Source: JBGTGT01 sp051439375 (GTDB taxonomy: Bacteria > Cyanobacteriota > Cyanobacteriia > Cyanobacteriales > Microcystaceae). From it: a DNA stretch of 28,494 bases. The notes beneath the pieces are model-generated. The model did no database searches and was not told the origin of the DNA. It saw only the letters and a list, made by a program, of their open reading frames with translations. The position numbers and the translations under genes are program-made. Position 1 is the first letter of the stretch. The number at the start of each line of letters is the position of its first letter. The stretch covers positions 1 to 28,494 of the forward strand of contig JBFRWB010000102.1 of NCBI GenBank assembly GCA_051439375.1, given 5' to 3'. Shown here piece after piece: positions 15,019-23,573 of this stretch.

Positions 15019-16602
15019 TTATGCAGAATAACTTACCATTAAACTCGCAGGTTGAGTGCGATCGCCTGTAAGGGCAACACCACGGCCATTCGCAGCAAGA
15101 TGGCGCACAATCTTGTAAACGGTTTCAATCTCGGCAGATGCCCCTGCTTTATCGGCTAATTCGCCAAGACTAAGCGGATTACTGCTAGATTGCAGCACGT
15201 TTAAAATTTCTCGTTGCAAGGCCAAAATAGACGCAGCCGCTTTTTTTCCTGCTTCTACACCGGGCTGGTGATAGGCATTAATATTAACTAAAAAGCCATA
15301 AAAGCCTACAGCCCGTTCATAAAGGGCAATTAACATCCCTACTGTGTAAGCAGTGACCTCAGACACCGTAATCGTAACTGAATCACGGTTATTCTCGTAT
15401 AACGCCTGTCTTGTTCCCATTAATAAACCAGAGAGATAGTCCCCAGAAGTAACATCCGCTTCGACTTCAATGGAGTCACCTTCGCGATCTTTTAACACTT
15501 CAATGAAGGTAGCAAAGAAATTGGGAACCCCTTCTCGCAGTTGTTGCACATAAGCGTGTTGATCGGTTGATCCCTTGTTCCCATAAACGGCAATCCCTTG
15601 ATAAACTGTGTTACCATCCAAATCCTTTTCTTTCCCCAAGGATTCCATAACTAATTGCTGTAAATAGCGAGAAAATAGCAATAGACTATCTTTATAAGGG
15701 AGAATCACCATATCTTTTTCCCCTTTGCCGTTGCCACTGTAGTACCATGCTAGAGCTAGTAAGGCCGCAGGATTCTTTTTAATATCCTTAATACGAGTGG
15801 CTTCATCCATATCTTTTGCCCCGGTCAGCATTCCTTGAATATCCACCCCAATTAAGGCAGCAGAAAGAAGTCCAACAGAGGATAATTCAGAAGTTCGACC
15901 GCCCACCCAATCTAACATAGAAAAATCAGCCAACCAGCCTTCTGATTCTTTAGTTTTGGATAATTTACTACCCGGCATGGTAATGGCCACTCCATGGGGG
16001 GCAAAGTCTAAGCCTTGGGCTTTGTAGGCTGCTTGTACCTCTAGCATTCCGTTACGAGTCTCAGGGGTTCCGCCTGATTTACTAATAACAATGACAAGGG
16101 TACTTTTTAAGCGATCTTTTAGACGATTTAACACCCGATCAATACCCGCAGGGTCTGTATTATCGATAAAATGGATGTTTAAAGGAGGAAAATCAGGTGC
16201 AAGGGCTTCTGAGACGAATTCAGGTCCCAAAGCTGATCCCCCGATACCAACGGAGAGAACATCGGTAAATTTGGGGGCGGTAGGGGGTTTAATACTTCCT
16301 TCGTGGACTTGTTTAGTGAAGGTTTTGATGGCTTCGAGGGTGTCCGTAATGTCGCTTTTTAGTTCTGCTGGGGCAATATCGGGGTTTCTCAGCCAATAAT
16401 GCCCTACCATGCGGTTTTCATCAGGATTGGCGATCGCTCCTCCTTCGAGGGCTTCCATATCTGCGAAGGCTTTCTCAAATTTGGGCTTAAGGGTATCTAA
16501 AAAGCTATCCTCAAAGCGCATACGGCTGATATCGAGGTAGAAGTCGAGGCTTTCATTATAGTAAAGCCAATCTTGGTAACGTTGCCAAAGGTTTATGGTC
16601 AT
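15019..16602 (-). CDS. pgi: Glucose-6-phosphate isomerase
   Basis: Interconverts glucose 6-phosphate and fructose 6-phosphate in the cytoplasm, at the crossing of glycolysis, gluconeogenesis and the oxidative pentose phosphate route. 527 residues, the usual cyanobacterial length. Family signatures are VGIGGSALGPEFV, VISKSGGTPETRNGM, DWVGGRTSELSSVG and GNKGSTDQHAYVQQLREG, the last containing the catalytic glutamine/histidine region. It lies 106 bases downstream of tal on the same strand across a heptamer array, which suggests a shared transcript serving night-time sugar breakdown. Confidence 0.97.
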   Translation of the reverse strand: MTINLWQRYQDWLYYNESLDFYLDISRMRFEDSFLDTLKPKFEKAFADMEALEGGAIANPDENRMVGHYWLRNPDIAPAELKSDITDTLEAIKTFTKQVHEGSIKPPTAPKFTDVLSVGIGGSALGPEFVSEALAPDFPPLNIHFIDNTDPAGIDRVLNRLKDRLKSTLVIVISKSGGTPETRNGMLEVQAAYKAQGLDFAPHGVAITMPGSKLSKTKESEGWLADFSMLDWVGGRTSELSSVGLLSAALIGVDIQGMLTGAKDMDEATRIKDIKKNPAALLALAWYYSGNGKGEKDMVILPYKDSLLLFSRYLQQLVMESLGKEKDLDGNTVYQGIAVYGNKGSTDQHAYVQQLREGVPNFFATFIEVLKDREGDSIEVEADVTSGDYLSGLLMGTRQALYENNRDSVTITVSEVTAYTVGMLIALYERAVGFYGFLVNINAYHQPGVEAGKKAAASILALQREILNVLQSSSNPLSLGELADKAGASAEIETVYKIVRHLAANGRGVALTGDRTQPASLMVSYSA

Positions 16603-16652
16603 AATTTTAGGCGTTCAGAAGTTACAGATAACGGGTTACTGATGACTGAAAA

Positions 16653-16704
16653 ACTGCTAACTGTTAACTGTTAACTGTTAACTGTTAACTGCTAACTGTT
16701 AACT
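16653..16704. repeat. Heptamer tandem array between tal and pgi
   Basis: Seven consecutive units of ACTGTTA or ACTGCTA, with exact period 7. The flanking TGATGACTGAAAAACTG (from about 16640) shares 14 bases with a sequence between atpA and atpH. A near relative of this array forms the 3' end of nifE. Confidence 0.92.
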
Positions 16705-16708
16705 GAAA

Positions 16709-17890
16709 TTAGGAAGCACTTCCCGCTAAATGCAAGACACCACCTAAACCATGTCCCATTTCCACGGGAGAAATTTTGCCATCGTGATCTTCATCTAATG
16801 CGTCGAAAACTGCATCGCTTCCTAACCATTCTTCGCGGGTAATAAAACCATCCCCATCTAAATCGTAGGTGTTAAAGATTTCTGCACCTGCAATTCCTAC
16901 TTTTGCCCCGGCTTCTAATTCACTGAGTCGCTTGGCTAATAAATCTTCTAAAGTTTCTAGGGCTTTGGTAAATCCTTTGATCCCTTCATCCAATTTCTCA
17001 TTAGCCATACGATCTTCTGCGTGCATTTTATCAAAAGTCGCCTTATCAATAGAGAGTTTTTCGATGTCCATTGACCCTACTTTATCAGGATCTAGTTTAC
17101 GAACTAATTCTTGTTCGGTGGTATCTAATTGGGCTAATAATTTAGGAGAAATGGTTAATAAATCACATCCTGCTAGTTCTTCGAGTTCTCCAATGTTACG
17201 GAAACTTGCTCCCATAATTTCGGTCTTATAGCCAAATTTTTTGTAATAGTTGTAAATTTGGCTCACAGATTGCACACCGGGGTCTTCTGCACCCACATAA
17301 TCTTTGCCTGTATCTTTTTTATACCAATCTAAAATTCGTCCGACAAAGGGAGAAATGAGGGTAACCCCTGCTTCTGCACAGGCGATCGCTTGATGAAGGC
17401 CAAAGAGTAGGGTTAAATTACAGTGAATGCCTTCTGCTTCAAGCACTTTAGCCGCTTGAATCCCTTCCCATGTAGAGGCAATTTTGATTAAAATTCGTTC
17501 ACGGGAAATCCCATCCGCTTCGTATTGAGCGATTAAATCCCGTCCTTTAGCGACTGTGGCTTCGGTATCATAAGACAAACGGGCATCAACTTCAGTAGAA
17601 ACCCGTTTTGGTACAATTTCTAAGATTTTCTTGCCAAAGGAGACGGCAAGACGATCAAATGCAAGGCTGACAATTTCTGCATTGCTTGCCCCCTCTCCTG
17701 CATCTTTTTTCGATTCTAGTAGGGTAGAATCAACAATGGGCTGATATTGGGGCATTTGGGCAGCAGCCGTGATTAAAGAGGGGTTTGTTGTGGCATCTCT
17801 TGGTTTAAACTTCTCAATTGCTTGAATATCGCCAGTATCAGCTACTACAACGGTCATGGTGCGGAGTTGTTCTAGAAGGGTTTGAGTCAT
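16709..17890 (-). CDS. tal: Transaldolase with C-terminal EF-hand pair
   Basis: Transfers a dihydroxyacetone unit between sugar phosphates in the pentose phosphate pathway. The class I TalB-type barrel covers about residues 1-325; the Schiff-base lysine is Lys136 in RILIKIASTWEGIQAAK. It continues into two canonical calcium-binding loops, DLDGDGFITREE (343-354) and DEDHDGKISPVE (366-377), each with the expected Asp/Glu ligands and the glycine at position 6. A fused EF-hand pair is known in cyanobacterial transaldolases, so this is not an odd fusion, but it implies calcium-responsive control or structure. 393 residues, compared with about 320 for enzymes lacking the extension. First gene of the tal-pgi pair. 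Confidence 0.96.
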   Translation of the reverse strand: MTQTLLEQLRTMTVVVADTGDIQAIEKFKPRDATTNPSLITAAAQMPQYQPIVDSTLLESKKDAGEGASNAEIVSLAFDRLAVSFGKKILEIVPKRVSTEVDARLSYDTEATVAKGRDLIAQYEADGISRERILIKIASTWEGIQAAKVLEAEGIHCNLTLLFGLHQAIACAEAGVTLISPFVGRILDWYKKDTGKDYVGAEDPGVQSVSQIYNYYKKFGYKTEIMGASFRNIGELEELAGCDLLTISPKLLAQLDTTEQELVRKLDPDKVGSMDIEKLSIDKATFDKMHAEDRMANEKLDEGIKGFTKALETLEDLLAKRLSELEAGAKVGIAGAEIFNTYDLDGDGFITREEWLGSDAVFDALDEDHDGKISPVEMGHGLGGVLHLAGSAS

Positions 17891-18058
17891 AACAGATGTC
17901 AGATGATAGTAATATCTATTTATTGAGAATTATAAAGAGTTGAGCAAACCATCTCTATAAATCTAATACTTTCTTAAGAGATGAACCTGATTATTGATGT
18001 AAAGATTTGGTTAAAGTTTCCTTAATTGTTTCTTAAACGGGATTCAATTAATAGTTTT

Positions 18059-18799
18059 TTATTCATCTAAGTTAATGCCTAATTCTCTTAATTTTTGTTC
18101 GAGTTGTGCGGATCTTTGTTTTTCTTGTTCTAATTCTTCTTGTATTTGTTGACGCATTAATTTTTCTCTTTCTTTCTCTAATCTTTCTTGTTCTTTTTCT
18201 AATCTTTCCTGTATGGCTGCTTCTTTAGGAGTGGGAACTAATTCTCCTTCTAAGGTAAAATATCTGAGTTTATTTTCATAAATTCCTAAGTATAGTCCTA
18301 ATTGTTGACTTTCTAAATATCCATCTTTATTGGGTTCAATGGGTTGATAGTTTCCCCCAACTAAAACAAACCCTTGAAACTCTAAACTATTCGGGTCAAA
18401 CCAAAAATATTCTGGGGTACGAAAGGTATTTTGATAGAGTTCTTTCTTCTTTGTTCGGTCAATATTTGCAGTAGAATCTGAGAGAATTTCAACAATTACA
18501 TTGGGATAGTTTCCCCCTTCTCCCCACACTACCCAACTTTTTCGGGGTCTTTTTTCGGTATTTAACACCACAAAGAAATCAGATCCACAAAAGTCTTTGT
18601 TTTTTAATTGTTCTTGGTTATAATAAATCGTTAAGTTTCCCGATGCGTAATAATCAGTTTTCTCTGACCATAACCAATCTAGACAGGCTAATAATAGGGT
18701 AATTTGTTGTAGGTGTAAGTCGCTTTCCACGGGAGGTTCATCACTCCATAATTCAGTGGGAAGAAGGGGAATATCGTCGGTTTGTTGTAGGGTTTCCAT
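18059..18799 (-). CDS. Uma2 family (DUF820) putative restriction-like endonuclease with coiled-coil tail
   Basis: Member of a PD-(D/E)xK-fold family greatly expanded in cyanobacteria; biological role not known. 246 residues. The core shows Asp73-Phe-Phe (GSDFFVVLN), the second motif NVIVEILSDST with its glutamate near 103, and the nearby KKKELY, consistent with a nuclease-type active site. From about residue 190 the protein becomes a highly charged coiled coil (ERLEKEQERLEKEREKLMRQ). The gene starts 83 bases downstream of murT on the same strand. Family members are often carried in many copies; transfer between strains is possible, but nothing in the sequence proves it. Confidence 0.85.
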   Translation of the reverse strand: METLQQTDDIPLLPTELWSDEPPVESDLHLQQITLLLACLDWLWSEKTDYYASGNLTIYYNQEQLKNKDFCGSDFFVVLNTEKRPRKSWVVWGEGGNYPNVIVEILSDSTANIDRTKKKELYQNTFRTPEYFWFDPNSLEFQGFVLVGGNYQPIEPNKDGYLESQQLGLYLGIYENKLRYFTLEGELVPTPKEAAIQERLEKEQERLEKEREKLMRQQIQEELEQEKQRSAQLEQKLRELGINLDE

Positions 18800-18882
18800 T
18801 GTTTTAACCCGTTGTTTGCTTGCTTTCTATTTTAACATGATAAACTCGATTGAGTTAAGTTTATCTCCTCAAAGATTATGGG

Positions 18883-20217
18883 TTATAGAATTTCTCGTCC
18901 AGTGAGAATTCCTCGCACTTCTAACATGGCAGAATAGGTGGGTAAAATATGTAAGGTTTCTTCTGTTGGTGTTTTATCTAATGCCGTTTGAATTGCTTCT
19001 TGTAAATCTTCTTTAACAATTAAATCAAGGGGTGTCTTTTGGGGCTGACTATATTTGAGACGTAAGGCCATATCATAAATGCGATCGCCACTAACTACCA
19101 ATGTTCCCCCTAAACTCACTAACTTTTCTGTATCTACATCCCAGATCCAAGAAACATCTGTTCCATCAGGAATTCGATCATTTAAAACTAATAAGGTAGT
19201 AGAAGATTTTCCTTGCGTTTTAATCTCATTAACGGTGCGAATTGTTTCGTTCATTCCCACAGGATTTTTAGATAATAGAATTCGGACGTGCTTTCCTTGA
19301 ACCGTTAATTCTTCAGCCCGTCCAAACGCTGCTTTAAATGATTGAATGGTGTTAAAAATAGCTGTTTCTTCAATCCCTAATTCTTGGGCAACTAATCCCG
19401 CCGCTAAACTATTATATTTATTATAAACGCCAATTAAAATTTGTGGCCAATCTTGAGAGGGAAAGGCTGGTTGACTCTTCGCAAAGCCACAACTTGGACA
19501 GGAGAAGTCCCCTAAATGGGATAAATAAACCCCTTGATAGTCTAGAGGATGACCACAATTAGGACAGTAAATTGAATCGACAGCGTGGGGAATTTCTTCT
19601 AGATATAAGTCGGGTTCACTTAAGCCAAAATAACGGACAGGTTGGGATACTTTTTGTCCTAAATGAGATAATGTGGGATCATCTGCGTTAACAACAACAA
19701 TCGTTTGATTGGAAAGGGGTTTAATGGCATTTTGCCACCGTTGACTAATGGTATCCACTTCTCCATATCGATCCAATTGATCCCGAAATAAATTGAGAGC
19801 TAAAATAATTTTGGGTTCACATTCTTTGAGGAGTAAAGGTAAAATATTTTCATCTACTTCTAAGATAGCGTAGTCTTGCTCCAAGCGACCAAATAGATTA
19901 GCTTTTACCAATAAAGCGGTAATTAAGCCATTGATTAAATTAGCTCCTGTTTCATTATGAACAACTTTATAGCCTTTTTCTTCTAGGATAGAGCGCAGTA
20001 GTAAAGAAGTTGTTGTTTTTCCATTTGTTCCTACGACTAAAATAACCCCTTGCTTAATTTGTTCACACAATAAACTCAAAAGATGGGGATGGAAGCGACG
20101 GGCAATTTCCCCCGGTAAAACACTCGCTGCACCTAAACGCAAAAGACGAACCCCTGTGGTTACGGTTTTAGCCGTAAGGACAGCTAACGCTAAACGTACT
20201 GTATCGATCCATTTCAT
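18883..20217 (-). CDS. murT: MurT-like Mur ligase (lipid II isoglutaminyl synthase subunit)
   Basis: In Gram-positive bacteria MurT works with the glutaminase GatD to amidate the D-glutamate of the peptidoglycan stem. 444 residues: Mur-ligase nucleotide loop VVGTNGKTTT (61-70), a central domain interrupted by a four-cysteine zinc ribbon (Cys218, Cys221, Cys240, Cys243) that is diagnostic of MurT compared with MurC-F, and a C-terminal DUF1727-type domain (LVLNDRIPDGTDVSWIWDVD). No gatD gene is next to it: a Uma2 nuclease lies downstream and pgeF is divergent upstream. It may have a distant GatD partner. Annotation by domain layout is strong; the reaction in this organism is inference. Confidence 0.9.
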   Translation of the reverse strand: MKWIDTVRLALAVLTAKTVTTGVRLLRLGAASVLPGEIARRFHPHLLSLLCEQIKQGVILVVGTNGKTTTSLLLRSILEEKGYKVVHNETGANLINGLITALLVKANLFGRLEQDYAILEVDENILPLLLKECEPKIILALNLFRDQLDRYGEVDTISQRWQNAIKPLSNQTIVVVNADDPTLSHLGQKVSQPVRYFGLSEPDLYLEEIPHAVDSIYCPNCGHPLDYQGVYLSHLGDFSCPSCGFAKSQPAFPSQDWPQILIGVYNKYNSLAAGLVAQELGIEETAIFNTIQSFKAAFGRAEELTVQGKHVRILLSKNPVGMNETIRTVNEIKTQGKSSTTLLVLNDRIPDGTDVSWIWDVDTEKLVSLGGTLVVSGDRIYDMALRLKYSQPQKTPLDLIVKEDLQEAIQTALDKTPTEETLHILPTYSAMLEVRGILTGREIL

Positions 20218-20354
20218 TGATAATCTACGTCCTGAGTTAATTTTTAGTCAAGAAACATTCTAGGAATTATAAGGGATTTGTCGTCAAATATCAAAGCAAA
20301 CTTTAGGGCAAGAAAATGCTAACTACAATAATAAGAGCCTCTTTTGTATTAGCA

Positions 20355-20370
20355 TTAAGAATATTCTTAA
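20355..20370. promoter_or_regulatory. 16-base perfect palindrome in the murT-pgeF divergent region
   Basis: TTAAGAATATTCTTAA is its own complement and lies 33 bases before the pgeF start and 138 bases from the murT start. It is AT-rich, so chance is not excluded, but the size and place fit an operator for a dimeric regulator. The rest of 20218-20402 shows no gene. Confidence 0.4.
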
Positions 20371-20402
20371 GACTGAATTTTTCCTGTTTCTTCTAGTCAA
20401 TA

Positions 20403-21212
20403 ATGGTTGTGACTCAAACAAACGTTTCCCCCCTAACCCCATCTCCTGATTGGCAGTGGCAAAAATGGCAAGATATGCCTTACTTAACTTGCAATCTCCT
20501 AAAATACTGGCAACATGGCTTTTTTACTGCTAACTTTTACCCTAAAACCCCTGAAAGCTTAACTGAAATTCTTAATCCTGATGCAAAAGCCTATCGAGTG
20601 AAACAAGTTCATGGTAATTTAGTGTTAACACCCTCTGAAATTCAGTCATATTTAGAAGAAAAGGGGGTTGCTGAAGCAGATGGAGTGATTTCTAATGGTA
20701 ATTCTCAATCCCTATGGGTAGCCGGTGCCGATTGTACCCCTGTCTTAATTGGAGATGTCTATACTAAACAAGGGGCTGCTATTCATGCAGGATGGCGAGG
20801 AACGGCAAAAAAGATTGTTCCCCACGCAATTAAGCGATTTTTGGAGTCAGGAAGCCAAATTCAAACCTTAAGGGTGGCAATGGGACCGGCGATCGCAGGA
20901 CAAGTTTATCAAGTCAGCAAGGATGTGGCGGCTGAAGTGGGCAAAAGTATCGTTTCAGCCGAGTTAAGCACATCAGAAGCGATTCTAGATAGCTTAGAGG
21001 GACTTTTTGAGTCTCCCCTGCTACCCGATCCAGAAGCGGATAAAATTCGCCTTGATGTACGGCGAGTGAATCAAATACAATTGAAACAATTAGGACTATC
21101 GGACGAACAAATTGCCATCGCCCCCTACTGTACCTATCAGCAATCTGAGCTATTTTTTTCCTATCGTCGGACCCATGAAAAAAAGGTACAATGGTCTGGA
21201 ATTGTCGTTTAA
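20403..21212 (+). CDS. pgeF: PgeF/YfiH family protein (peptidoglycan editing, laccase-like)
   Basis: Family once called multicopper polyphenol oxidase; in E. coli PgeF removes wrongly added L-serine from cell-wall precursors, and related proteins have purine nucleoside activity. 269 residues. The three conserved metal-site residues are seen: His70 (VKQVHGN), Cys111 (AGADCTPV) and His128 (AIHAGWRGT). Start at the ATG 20403. It is divergent from murT, another precursor-modifying gene, which supports a cell-wall role here. Followed within about 100 bases by a small membrane protein on the same strand. Confidence 0.92.
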   Translation: MVVTQTNVSPLTPSPDWQWQKWQDMPYLTCNLLKYWQHGFFTANFYPKTPESLTEILNPDAKAYRVKQVHGNLVLTPSEIQSYLEEKGVAEADGVISNGNSQSLWVAGADCTPVLIGDVYTKQGAAIHAGWRGTAKKIVPHAIKRFLESGSQIQTLRVAMGPAIAGQVYQVSKDVAAEVGKSIVSAELSTSEAILDSLEGLFESPLLPDPEADKIRLDVRRVNQIQLKQLGLSDEQIAIAPYCTYQQSELFFSYRRTHEKKVQWSGIVV

Positions 21213-21311
21213 CTTATGAATTTAGGTTCTAGGTTTTGGGTCTTCGGTTGTCGTTATCTAAGCTTAAAATCTTACATAGAATTACTGTTTTTATTAAATC
21301 GTTATGCGCTT

Positions 21312-21560
21312 ATGAAATATTCTTATCCTTATCAACCGCCTAAAAAATCCTTAGTTCAAAAGGTCGATACTCAAGTAGAAGCATTAGTCTATAAAATTTT
21401 GACCAATCAAGGCTTAGAAGAATCCGTGGCCAGAGCCGTTAAAAAAGCTCTCATTGATTTGGTCTTAAAATATATCCTTCTGATTGGTATAGCCATTATT
21501 GCTATTCTTGCACTACAAGCTCTTTTTATTGCTTATGCCTTACGTTATATTTTGCAATAA
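21312..21560 (+). CDS. Small membrane protein of unknown function
   Basis: 82 residues from the ATG at 21312 (MKYSYPYQPPKKSLVQKVDT). A reading from 21216 would add 32 residues that are poorly protein-like and pass through a repeat-type sequence (GTTCTAGGTTTTGGGT), so I take the shorter form. The first half is soluble and helical with the pattern LEESVARAVKKALID; the second half is one strong hydrophobic helix (about 49-78, LKYILLIGIAIIAILALQAL). No named family is recognised. It lies between pgeF and the gamma-carbonic anhydrase gene, same strand, with gaps of about 100 and 53 bases. Confidence 0.75.
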   Translation: MKYSYPYQPPKKSLVQKVDTQVEALVYKILTNQGLEESVARAVKKALIDLVLKYILLIGIAIIAILALQALFIAYALRYILQ

Positions 21561-21613
21561 ATGGTGAAAGAATTATAATTAATTTTGCCCGTCAACTTAT
21601 CCCTTGACTCTAA

Positions 21614-22162
21614 ATGACAGATTATCTCTTTCCCCTTCCCTCCCATTGGCCTCATCCTGATCTTTCTTTAGCCGCATTTATCGCCCCTAATGCGGTGGTG
21701 GTAGGAGATGTCATCCTCAAAGAAGGAGCAAGTGTGTGGTATAGTGCAGTGGTTCGTGGCGACGTAGAACGCATTGAGATTGGTGCTTATACTAATATCC
21801 AAGATGGGGCAATTTTACATGGTGATCCCGGAATTCCTACCATTTTAGAAGATTATGTCATTGTGGGTCATCGAGCCGTCATTCATTCTGCTTATATTGA
21901 ACGAGGCTCATTAATTGGTATCGGGGCGGTTATTCTAAATGGGGTTCGTATTGGCGCAGGAAGTATGATTGGTGCAGGTTCAATTGTCACAAAGGATGTC
22001 CCTCCTCGTTCCCTTGTCGTGGGAGTCCCGGCGCGGAAAGTTCGGGATATTAGCGACGAAGAAGCCCAAGGATTACTAGATCATGCGCTCCACTACGAAA
22101 AATTAGCCCAAGTCCACGGGGGAAAAGGAAGTGATTTGGGATTCACATCTGCCACCAATTAG
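21614..22162 (+). CDS. Gamma-class carbonic anhydrase-like protein
   Basis: Left-handed beta-helix trimer of hexapeptide repeats; 182 residues, normal for the family. The metal-binding histidines are at 69, 86 and 91 (AILHGDPG, VGHRAVIHS), with the same spacing between the last two (5) as in archaeal Cam. Arg48, Asp50, Gln63 and Asp64 match further conserved sites. It lacks the acidic loop that carries the proton-shuttle glutamate in Cam and lacks RuBisCO small-subunit-like repeats, so it is not CcmM. CO2/bicarbonate interconversion is likely but may be weak, as many such proteins are inactive when tested. Followed by psbY. Confidence 0.9.
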   Translation: MTDYLFPLPSHWPHPDLSLAAFIAPNAVVVGDVILKEGASVWYSAVVRGDVERIEIGAYTNIQDGAILHGDPGIPTILEDYVIVGHRAVIHSAYIERGSLIGIGAVILNGVRIGAGSMIGAGSIVTKDVPPRSLVVGVPARKVRDISDEEAQGLLDHALHYEKLAQVHGGKGSDLGFTSATN

Positions 22163-22225
22163 GCTATAACTATAAACAATGAAAAATTTTTTAACGTTTG
22201 TTTAATCATTAGAGGTCAGTGTGTT

Positions 22226-22348
22226 ATGGATTTGAGAGTATTAATCGTGGTTGGCCCCATTGCGATCGCAGCTACTTGGGCCCTCATCAATATCGGGGCT
22301 GCTGCTATTCGCCAAGTTCAAGAGTTTCTTGATAGCAGAGAAGCCTAG
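22226..22348 (+). CDS. psbY: Photosystem II protein Y
   Basis: A 40-residue single-helix protein at the edge of photosystem II near cytochrome b559. Translation gives MDLRVLIVVGPIAIAATWAL followed by INIGAAAIRQVQEFLDSREA: one membrane helix (about 5-24) then an amphipathic tail, which matches the length and pattern of cyanobacterial PsbY (WxxxNIxxxAxxQVQ). A HIP1 octamer is embedded in the coding sequence (22262-22269). 63 bases after the carbonic anhydrase stop codon, and closed by its own terminator about 125 bases downstream. Confidence 0.88.
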   Translation: MDLRVLIVVGPIAIAATWALINIGAAAIRQVQEFLDSREA

Positions 22349-22473
22349 GCTGTTACGGGAAAGTCAAAAGGTGAAAGGGTAAACTGGTGTAGCTTTGAGT
22401 ATTTGGTTACTGGTGAATTATTTCTACCTTTGTCCCCTAAGCTAATAGTAAAAGCTAACTATTTGTCTGAATC

Positions 22474-22504
22474 GGCTGTTTTCTGAGGAAAGCAGCCATT
22501 TTTT
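22474..22504 (+). terminator. Rho-independent terminator after psbY
   Basis: 10-bp stem GGCTGTTTTC/GAAAGCAGCC (one G-U pair), loop TGAG, then A and six T. It closes the plus-strand unit and lies 32 bases before the end of the convergent protease gene. Confidence 0.9.
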
Positions 22505-22535
22505 GAGCTTTGCTCCTTCTTGAAATTCTTCCCTA

Positions 22536-23393
22536 TTATAGCAACGAAGAATTGAGTCCTAATTCTTGTTCTATTTTGAGTAAATTGTTGACACGGGCTT
22601 CAGTTGAGGGATGGGTAGTAAATAAATTGGCTAGGAATTGACCCGAAAAAGGATTAATAATTAGTAAGGGGTTAAAAGCAGGATTTCCTTCCAGTGGCAA
22701 TTGTTTTCCCATGGCCTCTAGCCGTTGTAAGGCTCGAATGAGGGCTTGAGGGTTTCTCGTCAGTCTAGCTGCACCTGCATCCGCTTCAAATTCACGGGTT
22801 CGCGAAATAGCCATTTGAATCACCGTTGCTGCTAAAGGGGCTAAAAACATCGTTAACAACAGTCCGATGATGTTGCCACCGCCTCGATTACGAGATCCCC
22901 CCATAAACCACATACTATATTGGGCAATGTAGGAAATTGCCCCTGCTACCGTTGCTGCGATCGCTTGGGTTAAAGTATCTCGGTTTCGTACATGGCTTAA
23001 TTCGTGGGCAATCACGGCTTCTAATTCATCGGCTGGTAACAATTGCACAATCCCCTCTGTCACAGCGACCGCAGCATGGCTAGGATCTCTGCCAGTTGCA
23101 AAGGCATTAGCTGCCTGTGTGGGGACAATATAAACCCCCGGCATGGGTAAATTCGCCCGTTCACTCAGTTCTTGCACCATTGTGTACAATTGGGGGGCTT
23201 GTTGGCCAGTAATGGGTTGGGCTTGATAGGCAGCTAGGGCAATACGATCCGAGAAATACCATGATCCCACATTGCTAATCATGGCAAAAATTAAGCCAAT
23301 GAGTGCGCCACCGCTTCCCCCAATAACATAACCAATGGTTACTAATAAACCACTCAATAAACCCAATAAAGCGACTGTTTTAACCTGATTCAT
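22536..23393 (-). CDS. htpX: HtpX-like M48 family membrane zinc protease
   Basis: Membrane protease that takes part in quality control of membrane proteins. 285 residues: two N-terminal membrane helices (about 5-25 and 27-44), zinc motif HELSH at His130-Glu131-His134 (VIAHELSHVRNRD), two further hydrophobic segments (about 142-163 and 174-194) and the third zinc ligand in SRTREFEADAGAARL (Glu201). All catalytic residues are present. It is a single-gene unit with a convergent neighbour on its 3' side and a divergent one at its 5' side. HtpX naming is by family resemblance. Confidence 0.92.
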   Translation of the reverse strand: MNQVKTVALLGLLSGLLVTIGYVIGGSGGALIGLIFAMISNVGSWYFSDRIALAAYQAQPITGQQAPQLYTMVQELSERANLPMPGVYIVPTQAANAFATGRDPSHAAVAVTEGIVQLLPADELEAVIAHELSHVRNRDTLTQAIAATVAGAISYIAQYSMWFMGGSRNRGGGNIIGLLLTMFLAPLAATVIQMAISRTREFEADAGAARLTRNPQALIRALQRLEAMGKQLPLEGNPAFNPLLIINPFSGQFLANLFTTHPSTEARVNNLLKIEQELGLNSSLL

Positions 23394-23573
23394 AGCTTTT
23401 AGGAATTCATTCTAAGGATTTAGTTTTAAATAAGTTTAGCCTATTAATTTCATTATTGATTTTAGTCCTATTTTTGGGAGATGATCGCTTTCAAAGCAAA
23501 ATTTTTCTGTGCTACCATGTAGGTAAAAAAACAGTTCTTATTCACTTTAACGCTTTACATTGAGCAAAACGCA

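Noticed and set aside
15019..17890. Complete oxidative pentose phosphate operon
   Set aside because: Only tal and pgi are here; zwf, opcA and gnd are not in the window.
18059..18799. Defence island member
   Set aside because: Uma2 proteins are very common in cyanobacteria and no restriction, toxin-antitoxin or phage-defence genes are beside it.
21614..22162. CcmM carboxysome protein
   Set aside because: 182 residues with only the carbonic anhydrase-like domain; the RuBisCO small-subunit-like repeats of CcmM are lacking.
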